Shown piece by piece: positions 16,495 through 24,838 of a stretch of DNA of 64,000 nucleotides (within the stretch, counting starts at the first letter, position 1; each line of letters opens with the position of its first letter). The notes under the pieces were generated by a model. It ran no database searches, had not been told where the DNA came from, and saw nothing but the letters and a program-made list of their open reading frames with translations. The stretch comes from Streptomyces griseus (GTDB lineage Bacteria > Actinomycetota > Actinomycetes > Streptomycetales > Streptomycetaceae), in assembly GCF_001715295.1 (NCBI RefSeq), contig NZ_MDKB01000004.1:261014-325013 (forward strand). Reading direction: 5' to 3'. Made by a program: the position numbers and the translations under genes.

Positions 16495-17139
16495 ATGAAC
16501 GCCCGTCACCTCCGCCGAGTCGCCGTCGCCGTGTCCGCAGCGGCCCTGCTGCCGCTGACCCTCACCGCCTGCGGCGGCGACAGCGACACCTCCTCGGCCG
16601 ACTCGGCCCCCAGCGCGGCCGCGTCCTCCCCGGCCGAAGCGACCGAGGAGGCCACGCCCATGGACGAGCCGTTCGGCCCGGCCTGCGCGACCGTTCCGAA
16701 GGACGGCGCGGGCTCCTTCGACGGCATGGCGAAGGACCCCGTCGCCACCGCCGCGTCGAACAACCCGGCGCTCTCCACCCTGGTCGCCGCGGTCAAGCAG
16801 GCCGGGCTCGTCGACACGCTCAACAACGCGCAGGACATCACGGTGTTCGCGCCGACCGACGACGCGTTCGCGAAGATCCCGAAGGCCGACCTGGACAAGC
16901 TGCTCGCCGACAAGGAGCAGCTCACCAAGGTGCTCACCGCGCACGTGGTGGGTCAGAAGCTGACGCCGGCGCAGCTGGACAAGGGGTCCTTCGACACCCT
17001 GGCCAAGACGAAGCTGACGACCTCCGGCTCGGACATGGCGTACACCGTGAACGACTCCTCGAAGGTCGTCTGCGGCAACGTCCCGACCGCCAACGCCACG
17101 GTGTACATCGTCGACACCGTTCTGATGCCGTCCAGTTGA
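16495..17139 (+). CDS. Fasciclin (FAS1) domain lipoprotein, MPT70/MPT83-like
   Basis: The 214-residue exported lipoprotein has a signal peptide ending in the lipobox LTAC (Cys 26), a Ser/Ala/Glu-rich linker, then one FAS1 domain with 'LVDTLN', 'ITVFAPTDDAFAKIP' and the closing 'TANATVYIVDTVLMP'. From memory the domain is strikingly like mycobacterial MPT83 and MPT70, including the flanking cysteines ('GPACATV' and 'VVCGNV') that form a disulfide there. In M. tuberculosis those proteins are the best-known SigK targets. ATG follows AGGAGAACACC. No separate SigK-type promoter is seen, so it probably depends on the promoter at 14749. A long hairpin follows the gene. Confidence 0.93.
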   Translation: MNARHLRRVAVAVSAAALLPLTLTACGGDSDTSSADSAPSAAASSPAEATEEATPMDEPFGPACATVPKDGAGSFDGMAKDPVATAASNNPALSTLVAAVKQAGLVDTLNNAQDITVFAPTDDAFAKIPKADLDKLLADKEQLTKVLTAHVVGQKLTPAQLDKGSFDTLAKTKLTTSGSDMAYTVNDSSKVVCGNVPTANATVYIVDTVLMPSS

Positions 17140-17177
17140 GCGACCGGCCCGTCGGTACGCTGACGGCCTGAGACGGA

Positions 17178-17235
17178 CGAGCCCCGCGCACCGCGCCCGC
17201 CCCGACGACCGGGGCACCGCGGGCCGCGGGGCTCG
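17178..17235. terminator. Hairpin after the fasciclin lipoprotein gene
   Basis: Arms 17178-17188 and 17225-17235 form a perfect 11-base stem; the large loop can itself fold (CCCCG/CGGGG near 17200-17214). The remaining sequence up to 17457 shows no gene; AT-richer DNA at about 17350-17390 may hold the promoter of the SPW gene. Confidence 0.65.
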
Positions 17236-17457
17236 CGCCGTCGCTGGTCCCGCAGGTTCGGCGGCTGTCCCGGAGCGCCGCGCGGGCCTCCGCGCGGGCC
17301 CTCGTCCCCAGGTATCGCGCCGGCTCGGGGAAGCCGCGGAATCCCCTCCCGAAAAAACTTCACATAAGGGACAGGTAAGAGCACACTGGACGGAGAGAGG
17401 TGGTGACCGCGTACTCGGAAGCGCGGCCGCTCCTGCCAGAGGAAGGAGACGAACCTC

Positions 17458-17901
17458 ATGAGCAACGTCTCACACACCGGAAGGGACATGTCCGGCCACC
17501 CGGACGCCGAAGAGATGCGGGCGCGCCACGACCGCGTGGTCCGCGGCGGCGGGCGCACCACGGCCATGGCGGACGCACCGGTGTTCCTGCTCGGTCTGTA
17601 CTGCGCCGTCTCACCGTGGGTCCTGCACTTCACAGCGAGCCAGCCCTCCCTGGTGACGCACAACCTCGTCATCGGGATCGCGATAGCCGTACTGGCGCTG
17701 TCCTTCACCGCCATGCCGGAACGGATGACGGGAATGAGCATGGCGATCAGCGCCCTGGGTGCCTGGCTCATCGCGTCGACCTGGATCGTGGGGCAGAGCC
17801 CGGACACGGGCGTCATCCTCAACAACGTCATCGTCGGAGCACTGGCGATCGTGCTGGGAGCGGCGTGCGCGGGACTCGCGTTCAGGAACAGAAAGACCTG
17901 A
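17458..17901 (+). CDS. SPW-repeat membrane protein
   Basis: The 147-residue protein has four predicted membrane helices and two copies of the SPW-type pair of helices: 'LGLYCAVSPWVLHF' and the more diverged 'LGAWLIASTWIVG'. The hydrophilic N-terminus (about 40 residues) is His/Arg rich. The family is common in actinobacteria and proteobacteria and has no known function. ATG at 17458 follows GAAGGAG at good spacing. It is a single-gene unit ending at a bidirectional terminator shared with the convergent helicase gene. Confidence 0.8.
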   Translation: MSNVSHTGRDMSGHPDAEEMRARHDRVVRGGGRTTAMADAPVFLLGLYCAVSPWVLHFTASQPSLVTHNLVIGIAIAVLALSFTAMPERMTGMSMAISALGAWLIASTWIVGQSPDTGVILNNVIVGALAIVLGAACAGLAFRNRKT

Positions 17902-17915
17902 CAGGGGGCAGGCGA

Positions 17916-17953
17916 AAGCGGTCACAGGACGGACGCACCGCCTGTGACCGCTT
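17916..17953. terminator. Bidirectional terminator between SPW and helicase genes
   Basis: A perfect 13-base stem (17916-17928 / 17941-17953) with a 12-base loop sits between two stops, 14 bases from one and 18 from the other; A and T pairs at the base of the stem serve both directions. Confidence 0.8.
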
Positions 17954-17971
17954 CTCCGTGCACCCGCCGGG

Positions 17972-20800
17972 TCACCCCACGGAGCTGTACGCCACCACTC
18001 CGCGCAGCACCGCGTCGACGGCCTTGTGCGCGTTCTTCGCCACCGAACTGCCGTCCCGGGGGGCCGCAGCCGCGATCTGGCCGAGTACGTCGATGACCTG
18101 CTTGCACCACCGCACGAAGTCGCCCGCCGGCATCTCCGCCTCGCGGAGCACCTCGTCCAGCGTCCGTCCCGAGGCCCACATGTAGACAGCCCAGGCGAAG
18201 CCGAGGTCGGGCTCGCGCTGGCCGACCCCTTCGGTCTGGCTGATCTTGAAGTCCTCCTCCAGGGCGTCGAGCCGTCCCCAGATACGGACCATCTCCCGCA
18301 GCGCCGTCTTCGCCGGACCCGACGGCAGCTTGGGGGCGACCGCGTCGTCCGCCTGGCGTGCCTCGTACACGAGCGCGGAGACGCACGCCGCCAGCTCGGC
18401 GGGGTTGAGCCCCTCCCAGACACGCTCCCGCAGGCATTCGCTGGACAGCAGGTCCAGCTCGCCGTAGAGCCGGGCCAGCCGCCTGCCGTTCTCCGTGACC
18501 TCGTTGCCCCGGAGGTAGTCCAGCTCGGTGAGGAGGGCCACGATCCGGTCGAAGGTCCGGGCGATCGTGTTGGTCCGTCCTTCGATGCGATGCTCCAGCT
18601 GCCGCGTGTCACGCTGCAGGCGGTGGTACCGCTCGGCCCACCGCGCGTGGTCCTCGCGCTCGTCGCACCCGTGACAGGGGTGCGCACGCAGCTCCGTGCG
18701 CAGCCGGGCGATCTCGCGGTCGTCCGCCGCCGCGGCCCGCTGCTTGCGGTGCCGCCCCGGATCGATGTGCCCGGCCTTGCTCCGCAGCGCCGAGGCGAGA
18801 TCGCGGCGCGACTGCGGGGAGCGGGGGTTGAACGCCTTGGGCACCCGCATGCGCTCCAGCGCCTCCACCGGGACGGGGAAGTCGATCTGGGCCAGCCGCT
18901 TGACCTGCCGCTCGGCGGTCAGGACCAGGGGGCGCGGCCCGTCGTGGTACTCCAGTCCGCGGTGCCCGTTGGTCCGCCCGGCGGGCAGCCCCGGGTCGAG
19001 GACCAGCGCGAGCCCGGCGAACTTGCCGGTCGGCACGTGGATGACGTCACCGGGCTTCAGCTTCTCCAGGGACGCGGCCGCCGCCGCCCGCCGCTGGGCC
19101 GCGCCCTGCTTGGCGAGCTCCGTCTCCCGGTCCTTGAGGTCACGGCGCAGCCGCGCGTACTCCTCGAAGTCGCCGAGGTGGCAGGTCATGCCCTCCTTGT
19201 AGCCCGCGAGACCCTCCTCGTTGCGCTGGACCTGCCGGGAGATCCCGACCACGGACCGGTCGGCCTGGAACTGCGCGAAGGAGGTTTCGAGAAGCTCGCG
19301 CGAGCGGTGCCGCCCGAACTGCTGCACGAGGTTCACGGCCATGTTGTACGAAGGCCGGAAGCTGGAGCGCAGCGGATACGTACGCGTGCCGGCCAGACCG
19401 GCGAGCGCGCCCGGATCCATGCCCCGCTGCCACAGCACCACCGCGTGGCCCTCGACGTCGATGCCCCGGCGCCCCGCCCGCCCGGTCAGCTGCGTGTACT
19501 CGCCGGGCGTGATGTCGGCGTGCTGCTCGCCGTTCCACTTCACGAGCTTCTCGAGCACCACGGAGCGCGCGGGCATGTTGATGCCGAGTGCCAGCGTCTC
19601 CGTCGCGAAGACGGCCTTGACCAGGCCGCGGACGAACAACTCCTCCACGACCTCCTTGAAGGTCGGCAGCATGCCGGCGTGGTGCGCGGCGATCCCGCGC
19701 TCCAGGCCCTCCAGCCACTCGTAGTAACCGAGGACATGCAGGTCCTCACCCGGGATGGACGCCGTCCGCTCCTCGACGATCTCGCGCACCAGCCGGCGCT
19801 TGTCCTCGTCGTTGAGCCGCAGCCCGGCCTGCAGGCACTGCTGCACGGCGGCCTCGCAGCCGGCCCGGCTGAAGATGAAGGTGATGGCCGGCAACAGCCC
19901 CTCGGCGTCGAGCCGGTCGATGACCTCGGGCCGCGCCGGTGTCCAGATCCGGCTCCGCTGGCGGCGCTCCCGCTCACGGTCCGCCTCGCGCACCATCTTC
20001 CCGCGGCGCCGGTCGCGCGGGTCGTAGCCGCGCTGGTTCTCCATGCGGGCCAGGCGTACGAGGTCGGGGCTCACCTCCCGGCGGCCGGTCCCCCGGCCCC
20101 CGTGGTCCGTCTCCTCCTCGAAGAGGTCGTACATCCGGCGCCCGGCCATGACGTGCTGCCACAGCGGCACGGGGCGGTGCTCGGAGACGATCACCTCGGT
20201 GTCGCCGCGGACGGTGTCCAGCCAGTCACCGAACTCCTCGGCGTTGGACACGGTCGCCGACAGCGACACCAGGGTCACCGACTCCGGCAGGTGGATGATC
20301 ACTTCCTCCCACACGGCGCCGCGGAAGCGGTCGGAGAGGTAGTGCACCTCGTCCATGACCACGTAACCGAGGCCGATGAGCGCCTGGGAGCCGGCGTACA
20401 GCATGTTGCGCAGCACCTCGGTGGTCATGACGACCACCGGCGCGTCCGCGTTGACGCTGTTGTCCCCGGTCAGCAGCCCGACCTTGTCCGCCCCGTAACG
20501 CCTGACGAGGTCGGTGAACTTCTGGTTGGACAGCGCCTTGATCGGCGTGGTGTAGAAGCACTTGCGGCCCTGCCGCAGGGCCAGGTGCACGGCGAACTCG
20601 CCGACGATGGTCTTGCCCGACCCGGTGGGAGCGGCGACCAGCACCCCCTTGCCCGCCTCCAGGGCCTTGCAGGCGTCGATCTGGAACGGGTCCAGCCCGA
20701 ACTCGTACATCTCGCGGAAGGGCCCGAGGGCCGTGGCCTGCTCGGCGGCACGGACCCGGGAAGCCTGGTATCGCTCAGCTGGTGAGAGGTCCTCTGTCAT
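17972..20800 (-). CDS. helY: DEAD/DEAH-box RNA helicase, HelY (Ski2/Mtr4-like)
   Basis: The 942-residue superfamily 2 helicase has motif I 'APTGSGKT' (57-64), motif II 'DEVH' (150-153), motif III 'LSATVSN', motif V 'TETLALGINMPA' and motif VI 'QLTGRAGRRG'. The C-terminal third is the long helical region of actinobacterial HelY, related to eukaryotic Ski2/Mtr4 exosome helicases. An unwinding role in RNA turnover or ribosome work is inferred. ATG at 20800 gives 'MTEDLSPAERY', normal for the family. The dagK-like gene lies upstream on the same strand, 91 bases away. Confidence 0.93.
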   Translation of the reverse strand: MTEDLSPAERYQASRVRAAEQATALGPFREMYEFGLDPFQIDACKALEAGKGVLVAAPTGSGKTIVGEFAVHLALRQGRKCFYTTPIKALSNQKFTDLVRRYGADKVGLLTGDNSVNADAPVVVMTTEVLRNMLYAGSQALIGLGYVVMDEVHYLSDRFRGAVWEEVIIHLPESVTLVSLSATVSNAEEFGDWLDTVRGDTEVIVSEHRPVPLWQHVMAGRRMYDLFEEETDHGGRGTGRREVSPDLVRLARMENQRGYDPRDRRRGKMVREADRERERRQRSRIWTPARPEVIDRLDAEGLLPAITFIFSRAGCEAAVQQCLQAGLRLNDEDKRRLVREIVEERTASIPGEDLHVLGYYEWLEGLERGIAAHHAGMLPTFKEVVEELFVRGLVKAVFATETLALGINMPARSVVLEKLVKWNGEQHADITPGEYTQLTGRAGRRGIDVEGHAVVLWQRGMDPGALAGLAGTRTYPLRSSFRPSYNMAVNLVQQFGRHRSRELLETSFAQFQADRSVVGISRQVQRNEEGLAGYKEGMTCHLGDFEEYARLRRDLKDRETELAKQGAAQRRAAAAASLEKLKPGDVIHVPTGKFAGLALVLDPGLPAGRTNGHRGLEYHDGPRPLVLTAERQVKRLAQIDFPVPVEALERMRVPKAFNPRSPQSRRDLASALRSKAGHIDPGRHRKQRAAAADDREIARLRTELRAHPCHGCDEREDHARWAERYHRLQRDTRQLEHRIEGRTNTIARTFDRIVALLTELDYLRGNEVTENGRRLARLYGELDLLSSECLRERVWEGLNPAELAACVSALVYEARQADDAVAPKLPSGPAKTALREMVRIWGRLDALEEDFKISQTEGVGQREPDLGFAWAVYMWASGRTLDEVLREAEMPAGDFVRWCKQVIDVLGQIAAAAPRDGSSVAKNAHKAVDAVLRGVVAYSSVG

Positions 20801-20891
20801 CTTGATACGAGCCTACCCGCCGCGTATGACAGTCAGCCCGATCTTTGTTCTCCCGGTGCGGGGATCACCGCACGGGCGTTCCGGAGCGTGA

Positions 20892-21782
20892 TCACGGCCC
20901 CAGGACCCGGACCGCGCCCGGCACGCAGGTGACCGTCAGGGGCAGCGCGCCGAGCGGCTCACCGTCGGCGTACGCCGTGACACCGGGCGCTTCCAGCGTG
21001 ATCGAGGAGACCCGGTGCACGGTGACCTTCGGGTGACCGAGGTGCGTACCCCGGTACACCTTCGGGAACACCGTGAGCAGGGTGGACCGGCTGCAGTCCC
21101 CGACCACCGTGACGTCGAAGAGCCCGTCGTCCATGACGGCGTCGGCGCAGATCCGCATGCCGCCGCCGTACGCCGGCCCGTTGCCCACCGCGACCAGGGT
21201 CGCCTCGATCTCGCGCACCGCCCCGCCGTCCAGCCGGAGGCGGTACGGGATCGGCCGGAAGGCCGCCAGCTCGGCGAGGATCGCCAGGTCGTACGTGAAC
21301 CGCCCGCCGGGCCACCGCATGCGGTTGGCCCGGTCGTTGACCCGCGAGTCGAACCCGGCGGCGAGCACGGAGCCGAACCAGCGCCCCCCGGCCCGGCCGA
21401 GGTCGATCTCACGTGCCGTTCCCGCCTTGAGCGCCTCCGCGGCCAGCCGCCCGGCCGCGGCCGGATCGCGCACCGGCAGCCCGAGGGCGCGTGCGAAGTC
21501 GTTGCCGGTACCCACGGCCACGGCCCCGAGCGGTGTGGAGGTCCCGGCCACAGCCTGCAGCGCGAGGGACATCATGCCGTCCCCGCCCACGGCTATGAGC
21601 GCCCCCGTCCCTCCGGCCACGGCCTCGCGAGCCCGCCGCAGTGCGTCACCGGCGTCCTCCCCGAGGACCGTCCGTACGGAGAATCCGGCGTCCCGCAACG
21701 CGGAAGCGGCCGGCTGCGCGGCTCGCGCGCCCCGGCCGCTTCCCGCGGTGGGATTGACGAAGAGGGTGATCTCGCTGGTCAC
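20892..21782 (-). CDS. Diacylglycerol/lipid kinase family protein
   Basis: The 296-residue protein matches the DagK/YegS catalytic family: 'LFVNPTAGSGRG' near the N-terminus, the nucleotide loop 'AVGGDGMMSLALQAV', 'PLGAVAVGTGNDFARALGLP' and the C-terminal 'ADGEPLG'. Such kinases phosphorylate diacylglycerol or related lipids with ATP at the membrane. It follows tatC by 17 bases on the same strand, so it is probably co-transcribed with the Tat genes. GTG start. Confidence 0.9.
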   Translation of the reverse strand: MTSEITLFVNPTAGSGRGARAAQPAASALRDAGFSVRTVLGEDAGDALRRAREAVAGGTGALIAVGGDGMMSLALQAVAGTSTPLGAVAVGTGNDFARALGLPVRDPAAAGRLAAEALKAGTAREIDLGRAGGRWFGSVLAAGFDSRVNDRANRMRWPGGRFTYDLAILAELAAFRPIPYRLRLDGGAVREIEATLVAVGNGPAYGGGMRICADAVMDDGLFDVTVVGDCSRSTLLTVFPKVYRGTHLGHPKVTVHRVSSITLEAPGVTAYADGEPLGALPLTVTCVPGAVRVLGP

Positions 21783-21799
21783 CCGGGGACCCTACAAGG

Positions 21800-22765
21800 T
21801 CAGGTGATGTCGTCGTAACCGTTGAGCCGGGGGGAGCGCGAACCGTCGGAGTCGCCGGTGGCCTGCCCGGGCAGGGCGGTCCGCGGGGAGGAGACGCCCT
21901 CGACCGCTCCGATGTCCTCCGGTGTGAGGTCCAGCCGCGAGGCCTCGTCGTCGTCCAGCTCGGCGTCGGGGTCGGCCCGCCGCCTGCGCCGGTCGTTGAG
22001 GAGGGAGACCCCGACGGCGAAGAAGTAGAGCACCGCCAGCGGACCGGCCAGCAGGATCATGGAGATGGGGTCGCCGCCGGGTGTCGCGACGGCCGCGAAG
22101 GCGGTGAGGCCCACGATCATCCCGCGCCACCAGCGCAGCATGCGGGCCCCGGAGAGAACGCCGGTCATGTTGAGCAGGATGAGCAGGAGCGGCAGTTCGA
22201 AGGCCAGCCCGAACACGATCACCATGCGCGTGATCAGGTCGAGGAAGTCGTCGAGCGGCAGCAGGTTCTTCACGTTGTCGGGCGTGAAGCCGAGCATGAT
22301 CTCCGCGGTCTGCGGCAGGATCGCGTACGCGACGTAGGCGCCGGCGGTGAAGAGCGGGACCCCGGCGGCGACGAAGGCCATCGAGTACCGCTTCTCCTGC
22401 TGGTGCAGGCCGGGTGCGACGAACGCCCAGAGCTGGTACAGCCACACGGGCGTGGCCACCAGCACACCCGCCATGAGGGAGACCTTCAGCGCGATGGTGA
22501 AGGGCGACAGCAGCCCGTTGGTGGTCATCTCCGCGCACGGCCGGCCGTTGATCATGGTCACGGCGCCGTTCCTGCAGCCGACCGAGTCCAGGATCGGCTT
22601 CATCAGGAACTCGAAGATGTCCTTCTGGAAGAACGCTGCCGCGATGACGGCGACCACGATGGCCAGGACCGACTTCAGCAGCCGGTTGCGCAGCTCACGC
22701 AGGTGATCGAGAAGGGGCATCCGCCCCTCGTCGTCCTTCTCCTGCTTGCGGGCAGACTTGAGCAA
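21800..22765 (-). CDS. tatC: Twin-arginine translocase subunit TatC
   Basis: The 321-residue protein is TatC, the signal-peptide receptor of the Sec-independent export machine. It has six membrane helices and the conserved 'MPLLDHLRELRNRLLKS' at the cytoplasmic N-terminus and 'FTPDNVKNLLPLDDFLDL' later. The C-terminal tail of about 60 residues is acidic and long for the family, as in other Streptomyces. The start is TTG at 22765 with GAGGGAAG just upstream; no in-frame ATG or GTG fits. It follows tatA by 49 bases. It could export the molybdopterin oxidoreductase of this window, which has a twin-arginine-like segment. Confidence 0.95.
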   Translation of the reverse strand: MLKSARKQEKDDEGRMPLLDHLRELRNRLLKSVLAIVVAVIAAAFFQKDIFEFLMKPILDSVGCRNGAVTMINGRPCAEMTTNGLLSPFTIALKVSLMAGVLVATPVWLYQLWAFVAPGLHQQEKRYSMAFVAAGVPLFTAGAYVAYAILPQTAEIMLGFTPDNVKNLLPLDDFLDLITRMVIVFGLAFELPLLLILLNMTGVLSGARMLRWWRGMIVGLTAFAAVATPGGDPISMILLAGPLAVLYFFAVGVSLLNDRRRRRADPDAELDDDEASRLDLTPEDIGAVEGVSSPRTALPGQATGDSDGSRSPRLNGYDDIT

Positions 22766-22814
22766 CCCACTTCCCTCGTCTCGTGCGGCGGCTGTCGTCG
22801 GTGCGGGTCAGCCG

Positions 22815-23108
22815 TCAGCTCTGGGTGGTGGGCTTGGCCTCGCCGACCGGGCGGGAGCTGGCGACGTCTCCCGGGGCGGCCTGGATCGTGCGGGCGGTGG
22901 TCGCCTGCGGTGCCGGGTCCGCGACGGTCTCCGTGGTGGGCGCCGCGGTGTCCGCGTCGTCCTTCTTCATGGCCTTGGCCTCACTCTTGAGGATGCGGGC
23001 CGACTTGCCGAGCGAACGCGCCATGTCGGGAAGCTTCTTGGCACCGAAGAGCAACAGGATGACAGCGATGATCAGAACGATCTCGAGGGGCTTCAGATTG
23101 CCGATCAT
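22815..23108 (-). CDS. tatA: Twin-arginine translocase subunit TatA
   Basis: The 97-residue protein has one N-terminal membrane helix ('PLEIVLIIAVILLLFGAKKLP') with the FG-x-K-K hinge, then an amphipathic helix ('MARSLGKSARILKSEAKAM') and an acidic, Ala/Thr-rich tail. It oligomerises to form the transport path with TatC. ATG at 23108 is chosen over the in-frame GTG 18 bases earlier because AAGGAAG precedes it at seven bases. The pairing with tatC is conserved in actinobacteria. Confidence 0.95.
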   Translation of the reverse strand: MIGNLKPLEIVLIIAVILLLFGAKKLPDMARSLGKSARILKSEAKAMKKDDADTAAPTTETVADPAPQATTARTIQAAPGDVASSRPVGEAKPTTQS

Positions 23109-23323
23109 GTGCGACTTCCTTCTCACTGTGGCGACTGGGGAGTGGGCTCGCTACCCGTTCGGACGGGCATACGTCCGGCCTTCGCGCTGGCAGCGATCGT
23201 AACCCGCAGGGGTAAACACGAGGCAATGCCCGTGCGTACTCCCGCTTGCGGCCCCCGTCCCCCTGCCTGGGCCGACTCCAGCAGCGTACCCCCCGAACCG
23301 GTGAATCAGGAGGGCGCGCTGCG

Positions 23324-23521
23324 CTAACGCAGGGCCTCCCCCGTCTCGGCGAGAGTGGTGGCCGCTCGTTCGAGATCCTCCGCCGCCCGGTTGATCCGCC
23401 GCGTGGCCGTGGCGACCTGTCTGCCGAGCCGTTGCGCCTCGACGAAGACCTTCACGGCCAGGACACCCAGCACGGCGAGGCCGAGGAATCCGAGGGCGAT
23501 GGCGAGCATGGGCCAGAACAT
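23324..23521 (-). CDS. Small single-span membrane protein, unknown function
   Basis: The 65-residue protein starts with a hydrophobic helix (about 1-27) and continues as a charged amphipathic helix likely to form a coiled coil ('RRINRAAEDLERAATTLAETG'). I do not recognise a named family, but it sits in the conserved spot between tatA and the zinc-ribbon gene in a tight run of minus-strand genes. Codon use fits a real gene (strong G/C in third positions). Confidence 0.65.
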   Translation of the reverse strand: MFWPMLAIALGFLGLAVLGVLAVKVFVEAQRLGRQVATATRRINRAAEDLERAATTLAETGEALR

Positions 23522-23557
23522 GGACGAGCCTCGATGTGTATGTCGTCACCGCGCGCG

Positions 23558-23830
23558 TTACCGCAGGGCGGTGTGGAGACGCAGCGTCCGCACCCCGCCG
23601 CCGGTGAGGAGTTCGATGATGCGTTCCCCGGCCGGCTTGCGGACGGCGGAGCCGCACTCGGGACAGGTGAAGGAGTAGAAGGTGGTGCGGGGGCCGGCCC
23701 CGATCGCCAGGCGCAGGGCGCCCGCCGCGAGCTCGAACCGCCCGCGGCAGTCCGGGCAGGCGGCCCTGAACCGTACGGCGGCGGCCACCGGGACCGGAAC
23801 CGGTCCGGACCGCCGCGGTGTGCCCGTCAT
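23558..23830 (-). CDS. Small zinc-ribbon protein, unknown function
   Basis: The 90-residue protein has two CxxC knuckles, C25-P-D-C28 and C56-P-E-C59, separated by 27 residues, typical of a four-cysteine zinc ribbon. ATG at 23830 is chosen over the in-frame start at 23854 because GGAGGTC precedes it. It lies 37 bases after pafC on the same strand and is probably part of that transcript. No function can be read from the sequence. Confidence 0.7.
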   Translation of the reverse strand: MTGTPRRSGPVPVPVAAAVRFRAACPDCRGRFELAAGALRLAIGAGPRTTFYSFTCPECGSAVRKPAGERIIELLTGGGVRTLRLHTALR

Positions 23831-23867
23831 GTGACCTCCGTCTCCTCGGTGCACCGGTGACGCCCGC

Positions 23868-24824
23868 TCAGAGCGTGCCGTCGTAGGCGGCCAGGGCCTC
23901 GCGGGCCGCCGACCGGGCGCTCTCCGCCAGGTCCCGCGGGGCGGTGATGCGGCCCTCGCCGCCCAGCCGCAGCGCCAGTCGGCGCAGCGACGCCGGGTCG
24001 GGCGTGCGCAGCGTGATCCGCATGCCTCCGTCGGGCAGTTCCTCGGCGCTGTCGTGCGGGTAGTACTCGGCGACCCACCGGCCGCCGGGCCCCACCTCGA
24101 TCACGACCTCCGGGTCCTCGGCCGCCGGGTGCACCAGCCCCTCCGACAGGTCGCGCAGCTCCAGCGCGGGCGGGGCCGACGGGGCGTCGAGCAGCCGGAT
24201 CTCCGCGACCCGGTCGAGGCGGAAGGTGCGCCGGGCCTCGGAGAACCGGCACCAGCCCTCCATATAGGTGTGGCCGACGGCGAACAGCCGGATCGGGTCC
24301 ACCTCGCGCTCGGTGAGTTCGTCGCGCGCGGGCGAGTAGTAGCGCAGCCAGAGCCGGCGCCGCTCGGAGATCGCCCGGTCCACCTCGGCGAAGACGCCGC
24401 CCTCGGACTCGAAGGTGACCGAGAGCCGCGAGCTGGCCGCCCCCACCTCCCCGGCCGCCGTCTCCAGCTTCGCGGTGGCGCGCACCAGCGCCTGGCGGTC
24501 GCTCTCGCGGAGCCCGGGCAGCGTGGCGACCGCTCGGGCGGCGACGAGCAGGGCGGTCGCCTCGTCGGCGGCGAGCCGCAGCGGTTCGGCCACGTCGTCC
24601 GGGTTGTGCCACCAGATACGGTCGCCGTCGGTGTCGATGTCGAGCAGATCGCCACCGCGGAAGCTGGTGCCGCACATGGGGAGCACGTCGAGGTCGGAGA
24701 TGAGCTCGTCCTCGGTGATCCCGAAGGCCCGGGCGACGTCCTGGACGTGCGCGCCGGGGCGCTCGCGCAGATAGGTCACCAGGGAGAGCATCCGCCGGGT
24801 CTGGTCGATCGCGTTCGTGGCCAC
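23868..24824 (-). CDS. pafC: WYL-domain transcriptional regulator PafC
   Basis: The 318-residue protein has an N-terminal winged helix ('QTRRMLSLVTYLRERPGAHV') and a WYL domain ('LWLRYYSPARDELTEREVDP', 'WCRFSEARRTFRLDRV') followed by the WCX extension. It pairs with PafB; in mycobacteria the PafBC complex activates the LexA-independent DNA-damage genes, probably on sensing single-stranded DNA. The GTG start is 14 bases after the pafB stop, and the stop codon lies inside its ribosome-binding site, so the two are translationally coupled. A much longer open frame in this phase is shadow of pafB. Confidence 0.92.
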   Translation of the reverse strand: MATNAIDQTRRMLSLVTYLRERPGAHVQDVARAFGITEDELISDLDVLPMCGTSFRGGDLLDIDTDGDRIWWHNPDDVAEPLRLAADEATALLVAARAVATLPGLRESDRQALVRATAKLETAAGEVGAASSRLSVTFESEGGVFAEVDRAISERRRLWLRYYSPARDELTEREVDPIRLFAVGHTYMEGWCRFSEARRTFRLDRVAEIRLLDAPSAPPALELRDLSEGLVHPAAEDPEVVIEVGPGGRWVAEYYPHDSAEELPDGGMRITLRTPDPASLRRLALRLGGEGRITAPRDLAESARSAAREALAAYDGTL

Positions 24825-24838
24825 GAGTCGGGGTCCCC

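Noticed and set aside
18026..20785. 919-codon open frame on the plus strand
   Set aside because: Antisense shadow of the helicase gene, same reasoning.
22765..22770. GTG at 22770 as the tatC start
   Set aside because: It is not in the tatC frame; TTG at 22765 is in frame and has a ribosome-binding site.
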